64,000 bases of DNA from contig NZ_PVSS01000010.1 of NCBI RefSeq assembly GCF_003025005.1, positions 124,001-188,000 of the forward strand. Reading direction: 5' to 3'. Both the position numbers and the translations under genes were made by a program. The notes beneath the pieces are model-generated. The model made no database searches, was not told where the DNA came from, and worked only from the letters and a program-made list of their open reading frames with translations. This document shows, in pieces, positions 19,447 through 28,407 of this stretch; position 1 is the stretch's first letter, and each line of letters starts with the position of its first letter. The DNA is from Brumimicrobium mesophilum (lineage in GTDB: Bacteria; Bacteroidota; Bacteroidia; Flavobacteriales_D; Crocinitomicaceae).

Positions 19447-20037
19447 ATGTTAATAGAAATTGACGATAAAATAGTAACCGATGAGATTTTTTCACGCAAA
19501 TTTGTTTGTGACTTATCGAAGTGCAAAGGCGCTTGTTGCGTTGAAGGTGACGCAGGTGCTCCCTTGAAAAAGGACGAAATAAAAATCATGGAGGATATCT
19601 TTCCAAAGGTAAAACCTTACATGACTAAAGAAGGAATTGAAAAAGTAGAAAAGGACGGAGTTTCTTACCTAGACGACTTTGGAGAACCGGTAACAAGTTT
19701 AGTTGATGGAGGGGCGTGTGCATTTGTTGCTTACGATACAGATGGTACAACTAAATGTACGATTGAACAAGCCTATAGAAAAGGTGATGTGGATTGGAAA
19801 AAACCAATTTCATGTGAGCTCTACCCTATTCGTGCAAAAGAATATGAAAGTTTCACGGCACTAAATTATGAAGAGATCGACATTTGTAAACCCGGATGTG
19901 TTTTAGGTGAGCAACTTAATGTACCTGTTTATCAATTTCTAAAAGCACCACTTACACGAGCGTATGGAGACGATTTTTATAAATCTCTTCAGCAAGTTCA
20001 TAAAGAATTGGAAAAACAAAACGAGAAAGATCAATAA
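19447..20037 (+). CDS. DUF3109 Cys-rich protein (YkgJ-like cysteine cluster)
   Basis: The 196-residue protein has the DUF3109 cysteine layout: Cys21, Cys26, Cys30 and Cys31 near the N-terminus (VCDLSKCKGACC). Further cysteines appear in GGACAF, TKCTIEQAY, ISCELYPIR and DICKPGC. The set suggests a metal-binding or Fe-S-type site, as proposed for YkgJ-like proteins, but no activity is established. Its stop codon shares one base with the next start codon (TAATG), so it is coupled to the RNA methyltransferase gene. Confidence 0.92.
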   Translation: MLIEIDDKIVTDEIFSRKFVCDLSKCKGACCVEGDAGAPLKKDEIKIMEDIFPKVKPYMTKEGIEKVEKDGVSYLDDFGEPVTSLVDGGACAFVAYDTDGTTKCTIEQAYRKGDVDWKKPISCELYPIRAKEYESFTALNYEEIDICKPGCVLGEQLNVPVYQFLKAPLTRAYGDDFYKSLQQVHKELEKQNEKDQ

Positions 20038-20882
20038 TGGCTAAAAAAACGTATAGTGAGAGTTGGTCCGAGTATGAACTACTAGATGCTGGAAACGAAA
20101 AAAAATTAGAACGATGGGGAAACATTGTTACAATTCGACCAGAGCGACAAGCCTATTTCAAGCCAGGAATGTCGGAGGAGGAATGGAATAAAAGGGCCCA
20201 TTTAGAATTCGTTCCTAAGGGAAATACTGCTGGAAATTGGGTTACTCGGCAAAAAGCACCCCAAGAAGATTGGAAAATTCAATTTAAGGAATTGACTTTC
20301 AATTTAGAAACAACAAAGTTTAAACATGTTGGTTTATTTCCAGAGCAAGCAACCAATTGGAATTTAATTTCAGATCACTTGAAGAAACCTGGAATGAAAA
20401 TGTTGAACCTTTTTGCATACACCGGAGCAGCTTCTGTAGTTGGAAAAGCAAAAGGAGCTGATGTTACACACGTAGATTCTGTAAAACAATTGATTACTTG
20501 GGCTAAAACAAACATGGAATCTTCAAAACTAGATGGTATTCGTTGGGTACATGAGGATGCTTTGAAATATGCAGAACGTGAATTTAAGAGAAGAAATAGA
20601 TACCATTTAATTGTTATGGATCCACCCGCATGGGGAATTGGTGCAAACAAAGAAAAGTGGAAAATTGAGCACAAACTTGAAGAATTAATTGAAATTGCAT
20701 CAAAACTTTTACACCCCGGTGGACTTTTAATTCTCAATACATACTCTCCAAAAGTAAAGTTGAAAGAAATCAATTACTTTGCTAAAAAGCATTTCAAACA
20801 AGTGGAATGTTCAGAATTATGGAAAAAAACCTTCACTGGAAAAGATATGTTCTACGGACATTTATTGAGGGCGCATCGGTAG
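20037..20882 (+). CDS. Class I SAM-dependent RNA methyltransferase (RlmI/RsmB-like, no PUA domain)
   Basis: The 281-residue protein has a Rossmann methyltransferase core: LNLFAYTGAAS (about 123-133) for SAM binding, an acidic residue in VTHVDSV, and the catalytic-type motif DPPAWG (195-200). The pattern resembles the C-terminal domain of RlmI, which methylates cytosine in 23S rRNA. The N-terminal PUA domain of RlmI is replaced by a short region rich in W and E. The exact substrate is therefore uncertain. It is translationally coupled to DUF3109. Confidence 0.85.
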   Translation: MAKKTYSESWSEYELLDAGNEKKLERWGNIVTIRPERQAYFKPGMSEEEWNKRAHLEFVPKGNTAGNWVTRQKAPQEDWKIQFKELTFNLETTKFKHVGLFPEQATNWNLISDHLKKPGMKMLNLFAYTGAASVVGKAKGADVTHVDSVKQLITWAKTNMESSKLDGIRWVHEDALKYAEREFKRRNRYHLIVMDPPAWGIGANKEKWKIEHKLEELIEIASKLLHPGGLLILNTYSPKVKLKEINYFAKKHFKQVECSELWKKTFTGKDMFYGHLLRAHR

Positions 20883-20975
20883 AGACTGATTGCAATCCGT
20901 CTATACGAAATCGCCCATAAAACAATGATAGTATTCAAAAAAATATCTTTATCTTAGCCATCCAAAATAAAAAAC

Positions 20976-23066
20976 ATGCCAAATACAGATACAGCAAAAC
21001 AAGAGACAGTAAAAATTGATCAATCAATAGTTCGCAAAGGATTTGAGTTGATGTGTACTGCAAAAACTTTATCAGAAAAGTACGAGGCACACAAAGAAGT
21101 AACAAGTAAATACGTTCATGCAACATCGCGTGGACATGAGGCTATTCAACTGGCATTAGGAATGCAATTGAAACCACAAGATTTTGTAGCACCATATTAT
21201 AGAGACGATAGCATTTTATTAGGTATGGGAATTACACCATATGAATTAATGCTCCATATATTTGCAAAAAAAGACGAACCGTTTTCTGGAGGAAGAACAT
21301 ATTATTCTCACCCTTCATTGAACCGCCCCGATTTCCCAAAAATTCCACATCAATCTTCTGCAACAGGAATGCAAGCTATTCCAATGACAGGTGTTGCGAT
21401 GGGAATGCAATACAAAGAAATTGAAGGTATAGCGGAAGACTTAAATGGAGAAAATCCAGTTTCTGTTTGTTCAATTGGTGATGCCGCTTGTACAGAAGGA
21501 GAATTTTCTGAAGCACTTCAAATGGCAGCTTTAAAGCAATTGCCTATTTTGTATTTAGTCCAAGATAATGAATGGGATATTTCAGCAAGTGCAGAGGAAA
21601 TCAGAGCACAAGACATGGCATATTATGCACGTGGATTTAAAGGTGTTGAAGTTTACACTATCGATGGAACCGATTTCGAAGAGTCATACAATACAATTCA
21701 AAAAGTATTAAAACTAATCAGAACAGAACGTCGTCCATTTTTAATTCATGCAAAAGTTCCATTATTGGGTCACCATACTTCTGGTGTTCGAATGGAGTTT
21801 TATCGTGATGATTTAGAAGAACAAGGTCTAAGAGACCCTTATCCAAAAATCAAAGAACTGGCTAGAGCAGCTGGAGTTGATGAGGCAGATTTGGTGAATT
21901 TTGAGGTAAAAACTAAAAAAGTTATAGACCAAGTTTACGACGAAGCTTTAAAAGCTGACGATCCAGACCCTTCAAGTTTAACTGATCATTATTTTGCTCC
22001 TACTCCAATTACAGAAGAAAAAGGAGAACGCAAGCCCAAAGGAAAGCAAAAAACTGTGATGGTGGATTGTGCTTTATTTGCAGTTCGTGAATTAATGGAA
22101 AAACATCCAGAAGCTTTATTGTACGGACAAGATGTTGGTGCTAGACTTGGAGGTGTTTTTAGAGAAGCAGCTACTTTGGGTAAGAAATTCGGTGACAACC
22201 GTGTTTTCAATACACCAATCATGGAGGCTTTCATTATTGGAAGTACTGTTGGAATGTCGGCAGTTGGATTAAAACCAATTGTTGAGGTACAATTTGCTGA
22301 TTATATCTGGCCTGGATTGAACCAGTTATTTACAGAATTAAGCCGTAGTAATTACCTTTCAAACGGTAAATGGCCTGTAAGTTCAGTATTGCGTGTACCT
22401 ATTGGTGCATACGGTTCTGGAGGACCTTACCATTCTTCAAGTGTAGAATCTGTTGTAACAAACATTCGTGGAATAAAAGTAGTTTACCCTTCTACTGGTG
22501 CAGATTTAAAAGGATTAATGAAAGCAGCATATTACGATCCAAACCCAGTTTTAATCTTAGAACACAAAGGTTTATATTGGTCAAAAATAAAAGGAACTGA
22601 AGGTGCAATGTCTGTTGAGCCTGATGAAGATTACGTTATTCCAATTGGAAAATCGAGATTGGTTCAAGAAGCTGATCAAGAAAATATTGATAAAGGAGAA
22701 AGCGTTGTAATTATCACGTATGGAATGGGAGTTTATTGGGCTACAGCAGCAGCAAAAAAACACCCTGGAGCAGTTGAAATCATTGATTTAAGAACTTTGA
22801 GTCCGTTGGATACTGATGCGATTTATGCCGCAGCGAAGAAACACAACAAGGTAATGTTGGTCACTGAAGAATCTATTGAAGCGAGTTTCACTTTAGGATT
22901 AGCAGGAAGAATTCAACGTGAATGTTTCGAATATCTTGATGCACCAGTTGCTATTGTAGGAGCCATTGATACCCCAGCGATTCCTTTGCACAGTGATTTA
23001 GAATTTGCTTTGTTACCAAATGCGAATAAAGTTGGAGAGGCACTTCAAAAACTTATTGAATACTAG
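20976..23066 (+). CDS. 2-oxoacid dehydrogenase E1, fused alpha and beta subunits
   Basis: This 696-residue thiamine-diphosphate enzyme fuses the E1 alpha (about 15-340) and E1 beta (about 365-696) chains of a branched-chain-type 2-oxoacid dehydrogenase complex. The alpha half shows a TPP motif, GDAACTEG (168-175) then QDNEWDIS (196-203), and the phosphorylation-loop-like HHTSGVR. The beta half shows LYGQDVGARLGGVF, EVQFADYIWPGLNQ and a closing LEFALLPNANKV. The linker is basic (KGERKPKGKQK, about 345). Fused E1 is frequent in Bacteroidota. E2 and E3 are not in the window. Its 3' side meets the helicase gene across a repeat-rich convergent spacer. Confidence 0.93.
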   Translation: MPNTDTAKQETVKIDQSIVRKGFELMCTAKTLSEKYEAHKEVTSKYVHATSRGHEAIQLALGMQLKPQDFVAPYYRDDSILLGMGITPYELMLHIFAKKDEPFSGGRTYYSHPSLNRPDFPKIPHQSSATGMQAIPMTGVAMGMQYKEIEGIAEDLNGENPVSVCSIGDAACTEGEFSEALQMAALKQLPILYLVQDNEWDISASAEEIRAQDMAYYARGFKGVEVYTIDGTDFEESYNTIQKVLKLIRTERRPFLIHAKVPLLGHHTSGVRMEFYRDDLEEQGLRDPYPKIKELARAAGVDEADLVNFEVKTKKVIDQVYDEALKADDPDPSSLTDHYFAPTPITEEKGERKPKGKQKTVMVDCALFAVRELMEKHPEALLYGQDVGARLGGVFREAATLGKKFGDNRVFNTPIMEAFIIGSTVGMSAVGLKPIVEVQFADYIWPGLNQLFTELSRSNYLSNGKWPVSSVLRVPIGAYGSGGPYHSSSVESVVTNIRGIKVVYPSTGADLKGLMKAAYYDPNPVLILEHKGLYWSKIKGTEGAMSVEPDEDYVIPIGKSRLVQEADQENIDKGESVVIITYGMGVYWATAAAKKHPGAVEIIDLRTLSPLDTDAIYAAAKKHNKVMLVTEESIEASFTLGLAGRIQRECFEYLDAPVAIVGAIDTPAIPLHSDLEFALLPNANKVGEALQKLIEY

Positions 23067-23073
23067 GGCTAGG

Positions 23074-23373
23074 TTAACCGCAAAGACCGGGGAGGTTTCC
23101 GCTAAGGTCGCGGAGAAGAAAGAAAACAAAGAAGAAAATGAGATTCCTCCATCACTAAAAATCATAGATTTTACGCAATGATCGGAATGACGATCGGTTG
23201 GTTTTAAGGTCAAAAAAGGGAGAAAAAATGAAGCATAGCTTCATTTTTTCTCCCTTTTTTGATAACCTTTTCCTTAGAGCCGTCATCCTGAAAAAGCGTA
23301 GCGATGAAGGATCTCTTTTTTGTTTAAAAAAATTGCGAACTCTGCGCCTTTAATTTGCTTTCTTTGCGGTTAA
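23074..23373. repeat. Nested inverted repeats filling a convergent spacer
   Basis: The gene-free stretch 23067-23369 is bounded by a perfect 12-bp inverted repeat: TTAACCGCAAAG at 23074-23085 and CTTTGCGGTTAA at 23362-23373. The right arm overlaps the helicase stop codon (23372-23370). Inside are GC-richer remnants (GGTCGCGGAGAA, GTCATCCTGA, AAGGATCTC) and a long hairpin, listed separately. The layout resembles a small non-autonomous or REP-like repeat; its copy number elsewhere is unknown. Confidence 0.6.
23210..23262. terminator. Very long bidirectional terminator hairpin
   Basis: A 25-bp perfect stem (23210-23234 with 23238-23262) closes on a three-base loop (ATA). The outer stem is A-run/T-run flanked GGGAG, so either strand yields a hairpin followed by a run of U. 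It lies between the convergent E1 and helicase genes and can terminate both. Confidence 0.75.
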
Positions 23374-25199
23374 TACATCAATTCAAACACACTTCGATAA
23401 CCACCAACCTCTTCTGCATATTCAACAAACTCTTTATAGAATTTATCATTGGCTAAAGTGGCAGAATCTCCAATGACAATCAGTTTTTTCTTCGCTCTTG
23501 TCAATGCAACATTCATTCTACGGTAATCAGATAAGAATCCAATTTTCCCTTCGCCATTACTTCTTACCAAACTTAAAATGATCACATCTGCTTCTTGACC
23601 TTGGAAAGCGTCAATTGTGCTCACCTTGACATCTTTCAATTCTTCCTTAGCTAATTCCACTTGACTAGAATATGGAGAAATAAATACCGCAGACTGATCC
23701 TTTCCAACCCAATTCTCTATATTTTCTCTAACGATTCTTAATTCTTCTGGATTTGCAGTGCTTCTGCTATTCTCTAATCTTTTTTCATCGAAACCTGCAC
23801 CAGCAGTGTCATAAAAAATCATTGATTCTGGAACAGATTCAGCATGTGTTTGCAACTTTCCATCATAAAAATACCTAGACGAAAATCCAGCGATTTCTGG
23901 TGTCATCCTGTACTGAACTCCTAAAAGATCACTTTGAACTCCAGCATTAATTGCTCTTTCCAAAACAGAAGTTGCCAAACCTTTTCTTCCGGCTTCTTCA
24001 CTAATAACGGTTGGAGGGAGTTGCAAATGGTCCCCACTCAAAATAGCTCTATTCGCTTTTTCAAGCACCAACCAAGCCAATGGTTCGATACATTGACCTG
24101 CTTCATCCAGAAAAGCAACATCAAACTTTTTACCCAACAACATTTTGTCCATTAATCCGATGGGTGTTCCAAGAATAACATCGGCAGATTCAAAAAATTG
24201 AGCTAAATACGCAGTAGATAAATTCCTTATTTGATCGCGAATTGCATACACTTCATTAAATAGCAATTTTCGTTGCTCTCGTTCTGATTTTCCAAAACTT
24301 CGTTTGTATTGATGTGCCATTTTTCGGTATTCGGCAGCTTGAATCTTTAAACGTTTAATTTTCCTACTGTATTTGTCGTCGCTTAAAATTCCTTCAGGCG
24401 TATGTTCCCAAACCACCTTATTTACCTTTGCGGTATTTCCCAAACGCAAAACTTTTAGTCCAAGGTTTAATAATTGTTGCGCCAAATGATCCACAGCGGC
24501 ATTACTCGGAGCAGAAGCAATAATACTTAATCCTTGTTTTCTTAACGACTGAATCAATTCAACAATGGTAGTAGTTTTTCCAGTTCCAGGAGGACCATGA
24601 ATTATTTGTAATTGCGCATCACACAATCCATTTTCAACAGCTTTCAATTGAAATTGATTGAGGTGTTCCCCAACCTTTATTTTCTTTTCTAACGGCTGAA
24701 TTTCTTTTTGCTTTTTAATTCCATGAACATATTCAAAAAGTTGTTGTGTAGCTTTATCTTCACCTTTATCGATGCGTTTTAACACGCCATGCATCATTTG
24801 GAATGTTCTGTTATCCGGCAATCTTTTAATTCCAAGATTCTTTTCATCTATCCAATCAGGAAAATCTTCCGAATACAGTAAAATTTCCGCTTTTCGATCA
24901 GAAATAGAAAGCAATTGCCCATTACAAATATCATTCGATGAAGGAAGAAATAAAGCCACAGGTGTACCTTGGCTATAATATGAATTATTCACTCCACCAG
25001 GCGTGTGAAAAGTTACAGTAATCACAGGTTGATCTGTATAACCAAAAGTTTTATTTTGGATTTTTACCGGATGCAGAATTGCGCCTTCTTTTCGTAAATC
25101 TTTTAGAGAAACGTCCTTTTCAAACCATTTTCTTTCTTGCGTTTCCTCCTCCATTCGCAAGAGTTCTCTCATTTCCTGAATCACCGTGTTTATTCTCAT
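23370..25199 (-). CDS. Superfamily 1 (Upf1/IGHMBP2-like) DNA/RNA helicase
   Basis: The 609-residue protein has a beta-barrel N-terminal region (about 40-130) and a two-lobed SF1 helicase core. Motif I is GPPGTGKTT (about residue 202 of this start), motif II DEAGQ, motif III SGDHLQLPP, motif IV/V VQYRMTPEI and TIDAFQGQEADV, and motif VI NVALTRAKK. These are hallmarks of the Upf1/SMUBP-2 family, which unwinds nucleic acid 5'-3'. I chose ATG 25199. A GTG at 25223 extends the frame by eight residues but overlaps a TATTTTCG promoter-like box. The stop codon lies in a repeat arm. Confidence 0.9.
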   Translation of the reverse strand: MRINTVIQEMRELLRMEEETQERKWFEKDVSLKDLRKEGAILHPVKIQNKTFGYTDQPVITVTFHTPGGVNNSYYSQGTPVALFLPSSNDICNGQLLSISDRKAEILLYSEDFPDWIDEKNLGIKRLPDNRTFQMMHGVLKRIDKGEDKATQQLFEYVHGIKKQKEIQPLEKKIKVGEHLNQFQLKAVENGLCDAQLQIIHGPPGTGKTTTIVELIQSLRKQGLSIIASAPSNAAVDHLAQQLLNLGLKVLRLGNTAKVNKVVWEHTPEGILSDDKYSRKIKRLKIQAAEYRKMAHQYKRSFGKSEREQRKLLFNEVYAIRDQIRNLSTAYLAQFFESADVILGTPIGLMDKMLLGKKFDVAFLDEAGQCIEPLAWLVLEKANRAILSGDHLQLPPTVISEEAGRKGLATSVLERAINAGVQSDLLGVQYRMTPEIAGFSSRYFYDGKLQTHAESVPESMIFYDTAGAGFDEKRLENSRSTANPEELRIVRENIENWVGKDQSAVFISPYSSQVELAKEELKDVKVSTIDAFQGQEADVIILSLVRSNGEGKIGFLSDYRRMNVALTRAKKKLIVIGDSATLANDKFYKEFVEYAEEVGGYRSVFELMY

Positions 25200-25253
25200 C
25201 GAACTGTAATAATTATTACCCACGAAAATAGTTAAATTATAAGGAGTATGAAT

Positions 25254-25283
25254 TTGTTCTTAAAATAAGTCCGATTAACTTTG
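25254..25283 (+). promoter_or_regulatory. Predicted promoter of the pentapeptide-repeat gene
   Basis: TTG (25254-25256), a 19-base spacer and TAACTTTG (25276-25283) form one of the best matches in the window to the Bacteroidota promoter pattern. The ATG is 24 bases downstream of the -7 box. Confidence 0.55.
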
Positions 25284-25306
25284 ATGATTCATAAAAAAGA
25301 ATAGAA

Positions 25307-25876
25307 ATGGCACATTTTGTTGAAGAAACTACCTTCGAAAAGGAGGATTTCACATTAGAAAATTTAGAAAGAGGAGATTATGAAGTTTGTACTTTTGTGA
25401 ATTGTAATTTCGCCAATACTGACCTTACAAATATCCGTTTTGTGGATTGTGAGTTTGTTGATTGTAATTTAAGTGCTGTTAAATTAGGAGGAACAGGGTT
25501 TCAAGATGTTCGCTTTAGTAATTGTAAAATGTTAGGACTTCAATTTGACGAATGTGCTGATTTTTTATTCCAAGTATCGTTTCAAAATTGTCAACTAAAT
25601 CACTCCTCTTTTTTCTCAAATAAACTCGTTAAAACATCTTTTGCCAATTGTAAACTTCAGGAAGTTGATTTTACAGATTGTAATTTAACCTCTGCCGATT
25701 TTGATGAAACTGATATCGCTGGAGCAACATTCACCAATTGCACCTTAGTAAAAGCAGATTTTAGAACGACTTATAATCTTTCAATTGATCCAGAAAAAAA
25801 TAGAATGAAAGGGGCTCAATTTTCACAACAGAATGTAGTTGGACTTTTAAACAAATACCAGATTAAGGTAGGATAA
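25307..25876 (+). CDS. Pentapeptide-repeat protein
   Basis: The 189-residue protein consists of repeated A(D/N)LXX/CXF-type pentapeptides, such as CNFANTDLTNIRFVDCEF and CNLTSADFDETDI, forming a right-handed quadrilateral beta helix. Many positions carry cysteine (FVNCNF, VDCNL, FSNCKM, FQNCQL, FTNCTL). The length is near that of Qnr-type DNA gyrase protectors, which mimic DNA. I do not claim that function; most pentapeptide proteins have none assigned. It is monocistronic with its own good promoter. Confidence 0.88.
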   Translation: MAHFVEETTFEKEDFTLENLERGDYEVCTFVNCNFANTDLTNIRFVDCEFVDCNLSAVKLGGTGFQDVRFSNCKMLGLQFDECADFLFQVSFQNCQLNHSSFFSNKLVKTSFANCKLQEVDFTDCNLTSADFDETDIAGATFTNCTLVKADFRTTYNLSIDPEKNRMKGAQFSQQNVVGLLNKYQIKVG

Positions 25877-25910
25877 TCTTTAATGGCTATTTGATTAGAA
25901 CAGCGCAAGT

Positions 25911-25952
25911 ACGATTTGCAAATCGTCCGTGCCAAATCAAATGAAGATTTGG
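25911..25952. repeat. Two adjacent palindromes downstream of the pentapeptide gene
   Basis: ACGATTTGCAAATCGT (25911-25926) is a perfect 16-bp palindrome. Six bases later CCAAATC (25932-25938) and GATTTGG (25946-25952) form a second inverted repeat with a seven-base loop. Neither is followed by a T-run. They may be a dispersed repeat or an operator for the K+ channel gene 100 bases downstream. Confidence 0.45.
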
Positions 25953-26057
25953 TGACTGATATTCCGGAAAATTATTTCTTATCACCCCAATAAAACTTAT
26001 GCTTTTTAACAAATAAAATCTATTTTTACTTTCCATACTCACAAAAGCAATCTTTAA

Positions 26058-26846
26058 ATGGGTTTCAAAGCAAAGCTAAGGTCAATCGTAGATGACAACA
26101 CCACCAAAAAAGGGAAAATCTTTGATTATACTATCCAAATTTTAATTTTCACCTCGTTAACTGCTTATGCAATTGAAACTTTGCCAGGAATTTCCGATTT
26201 AACGAAATCAATTCTATTTTGGATTGAAACGGTGTGTATAATAATTTTCACCGTGGAGTATGTAGTGAGAATTTTTATCGCAAAAAATCCATTTAAATAT
26301 ATTATTAGTTTTTATGGAATAATAGATTTATTGGCCATTTTACCCTTCTTTTTAGCCGTTAGATATGATACTATAGCATTACGGGCTTTTAGGATATTTA
26401 GAATATTCAGAGCATTTAAATTGATACGCTACAATAAAGCCTTAAACAGATTTCATTTGGTTGCAAAACTTATTCGAGAAGAGCTGATACTTTTCTTAAT
26501 CGTAACTGGAATTTTTATTTTCCTTGCTTCAGCAGGCATCTATCATTTCGAAAATGCGGCTCAACCGGAATTATTCACTTCCATCTTTCACAGCGGTTGG
26601 TGGGCAATTGTGACGCTAACTACTGTTGGATATGGAGATGTATACCCAATTACAGTTGGTGGCAAAATATTTACATTTTTTATTTTAATGGTTGGAGTGG
26701 GTATTGTAACAATTCCCGCCGGACTTGTGGCGAGTGCTTTAACAAAAGCTAGACAAATGGAAGAGGAAGCACTTTTGGAAGATATCAAAAGCAAGGAGTT
26801 AATTCAAGAGTCACAAAAGGAATCCGACAATTCAAATAATAATTAG
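26058..26846 (+). CDS. Voltage-gated-type potassium channel (6TM ion transporter)
   Basis: The 262-residue protein has the Kv-channel layout: S1 to S3 (about 25-95), an S4 with regularly spaced arginines at 109-124 (RAFRIFRIFRAFK), S5, a pore helix and the K+ selectivity filter TVGYGD (189-194), then S6. The short C-terminal tail is rich in glutamate and lysine. It should be an inner-membrane tetramer. Upstream of it is a palindromic element. Downstream, on the same strand, is a Crp/Fnr regulator after 32 bases, so the two may share a transcript. Confidence 0.92.
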   Translation: MGFKAKLRSIVDDNTTKKGKIFDYTIQILIFTSLTAYAIETLPGISDLTKSILFWIETVCIIIFTVEYVVRIFIAKNPFKYIISFYGIIDLLAILPFFLAVRYDTIALRAFRIFRIFRAFKLIRYNKALNRFHLVAKLIREELILFLIVTGIFIFLASAGIYHFENAAQPELFTSIFHSGWWAIVTLTTVGYGDVYPITVGGKIFTFFILMVGVGIVTIPAGLVASALTKARQMEEEALLEDIKSKELIQESQKESDNSNNN

Positions 26847-26878
26847 TCTTTTTCATTTATAACTTAAAACAACTTTCA

Positions 26879-27478
26879 ATGAAAGAATATAGTTTCAATG
26901 AGTTTTTAACCTCTAAGATTGACGTAGATCAAAAAAATTTATCAGAGCTTCTTAGTCAATGTCCTAGAAAGGAATTTCAAAAAGGTTCATTTTTAAACTT
27001 TTCTGGCGATTTATGCGATACTACTTTTTTTGTTGAAAAAGGATTACTTCGTCAATATTCTATAGACAATAAAGGTAAGGAACATATTCTTCAATTTGCT
27101 CCTGAAGGATGGTGGGTGACCGATAGAGAAAGTACGTTTTTTAATAAACCCTCAAAATATAATGTGGACGCTCTTGAAGACACGACAGTATTTATTCTTA
27201 AACAAGAATTACTAGATAAATTAGAGAAAGTAATACCAAACTTCACGGCTTTTAATAACGAATTGTTGAATAATCACATTCGTCACCTACAAAACAGGAT
27301 CACGTTGCTATTGAGTGCTACAGCAGAAGAGAGATATTTGACATTTACAAAAATGTATCCAGATATTCTATCAAGAGTTCCTCAACTAATGGTAGCTTCA
27401 TACTTAGGAATAACTCCTGAAAGCCTGAGTAGGGTGAGAAAAGAACTGGCTTCCAAAAGTTCAAATTCAAATTCTTAA
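26879..27478 (+). CDS. Crp/Fnr-family transcriptional regulator
   Basis: The 199-residue protein has a cyclic-nucleotide-binding-like jelly roll (about 25-125, with CPRKEFQKGSFLNFSGD) and a dimerisation helix. It ends in a helix-turn-helix (about 165-195, VASYLGITPESLSRVRKE). The phosphate-binding cassette of cAMP-binding members (RxS) is not clear, and no Fnr cysteine cluster is visible, so the ligand is unknown. It may regulate the adjacent pirin gene, as such pairs are common, but that is inference. Confidence 0.88.
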   Translation: MKEYSFNEFLTSKIDVDQKNLSELLSQCPRKEFQKGSFLNFSGDLCDTTFFVEKGLLRQYSIDNKGKEHILQFAPEGWWVTDRESTFFNKPSKYNVDALEDTTVFILKQELLDKLEKVIPNFTAFNNELLNNHIRHLQNRITLLLSATAEERYLTFTKMYPDILSRVPQLMVASYLGITPESLSRVRKELASKSSNSNS

Positions 27479-27530
27479 CATAGGTCAATGCACATAACTG
27501 TTTTCATACTTAACTTTACATTAAAAAAAA

Positions 27531-28406
27531 ATGAAAACAAAAAATATAGATTTTATGGTAGCTCCGAATACTCCACACTTTGTTGGAGATGGATTCAGAG
27601 TTCACAACTTTATTCCAGGAGTACCAAAAATGGATATGCAAAGCATGGATCCATTTATTATGATGGATTATAATTCAAAGTATAACTTCCCTCCTTCTGA
27701 AACCCCAAAAGGGGTTGGAGTACATCCACACAAGGGGTTTGAAACCGTTACGATTGCTTATAAAGGCAAAGTTGAGCACCACGACAGCAGTGGAGGTGGT
27801 GGAATTATTGGAGAAGGAGAAGTACAATGGATGACGGCCGGAAAAGGTGTTTTACACAAAGAGTTTCACGAAAAAGAATGGAGTAAAACTGGTGGTGAAT
27901 TTCAAATGGTTCAACTTTGGGTAAACCTTCCAAAAAAGGATAAAAACACAGATCCAAAATATCAAGCCGTAACAAGAGAATCGATAATCAAAGTGGAATT
28001 ACCAAGTAATGCTGGAACAATTGAAGTAATAGCTGGTGAATATAGCGGAACCAAAGGAACTGCTTCTACCTTCACTCCTATACATATGATGAATGCAAAG
28101 CTGAATAAGGGAGGGAAAGCTGAATTTAATTTCCCAGCGAATTACACAACGACTTTATTGGCTATCAAAGGTTCTTTTAAGCTGAATGGAAAAGAAGAAA
28201 TTCCAACAGATCATTTGGCATTAATGGCCAGAGATGGTGAGCATTTTGAAATCGAAGCTACAGAAGATGCAATAGTTTTGGTTTTAAGCGGAGATCCGCT
28301 CAATGAACCAATAGCAGCTCATGGACCATTTGTAATGAATACTAGAGAAGAATTAATTGAAGCTTTCCAAGACTTTAATGAAGGGAAATTCGGCGAACTT
28401 AATTAG
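27531..28406 (+). CDS. Pirin-family cupin protein
   Basis: The 291-residue protein has the two-cupin pirin fold. Metal ligands are visible in the first cupin: VHPHKGFETVT (two histidines and a glutamate) and VEHHDS, followed by GEVQWMTAGKGVLHKE. Bacterial pirins oxidise quercetin-like compounds or bind metabolic enzymes; its substrate here cannot be told. TAACTTTA about 13 bases before the ATG is a weak promoter-like box. The gene ends in a convergent spacer with the repeat family and a long hairpin. Confidence 0.9.
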   Translation: MKTKNIDFMVAPNTPHFVGDGFRVHNFIPGVPKMDMQSMDPFIMMDYNSKYNFPPSETPKGVGVHPHKGFETVTIAYKGKVEHHDSSGGGGIIGEGEVQWMTAGKGVLHKEFHEKEWSKTGGEFQMVQLWVNLPKKDKNTDPKYQAVTRESIIKVELPSNAGTIEVIAGEYSGTKGTASTFTPIHMMNAKLNKGGKAEFNFPANYTTTLLAIKGSFKLNGKEEIPTDHLALMARDGEHFEIEATEDAIVLVLSGDPLNEPIAAHGPFVMNTREELIEAFQDFNEGKFGELN

Positions 28407-28407
28407 G

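Noticed and set aside
27488-27673. 61-residue frame overlapping the pirin start
   Set aside because: It runs in a different frame within the pirin gene and has no recognisable features.
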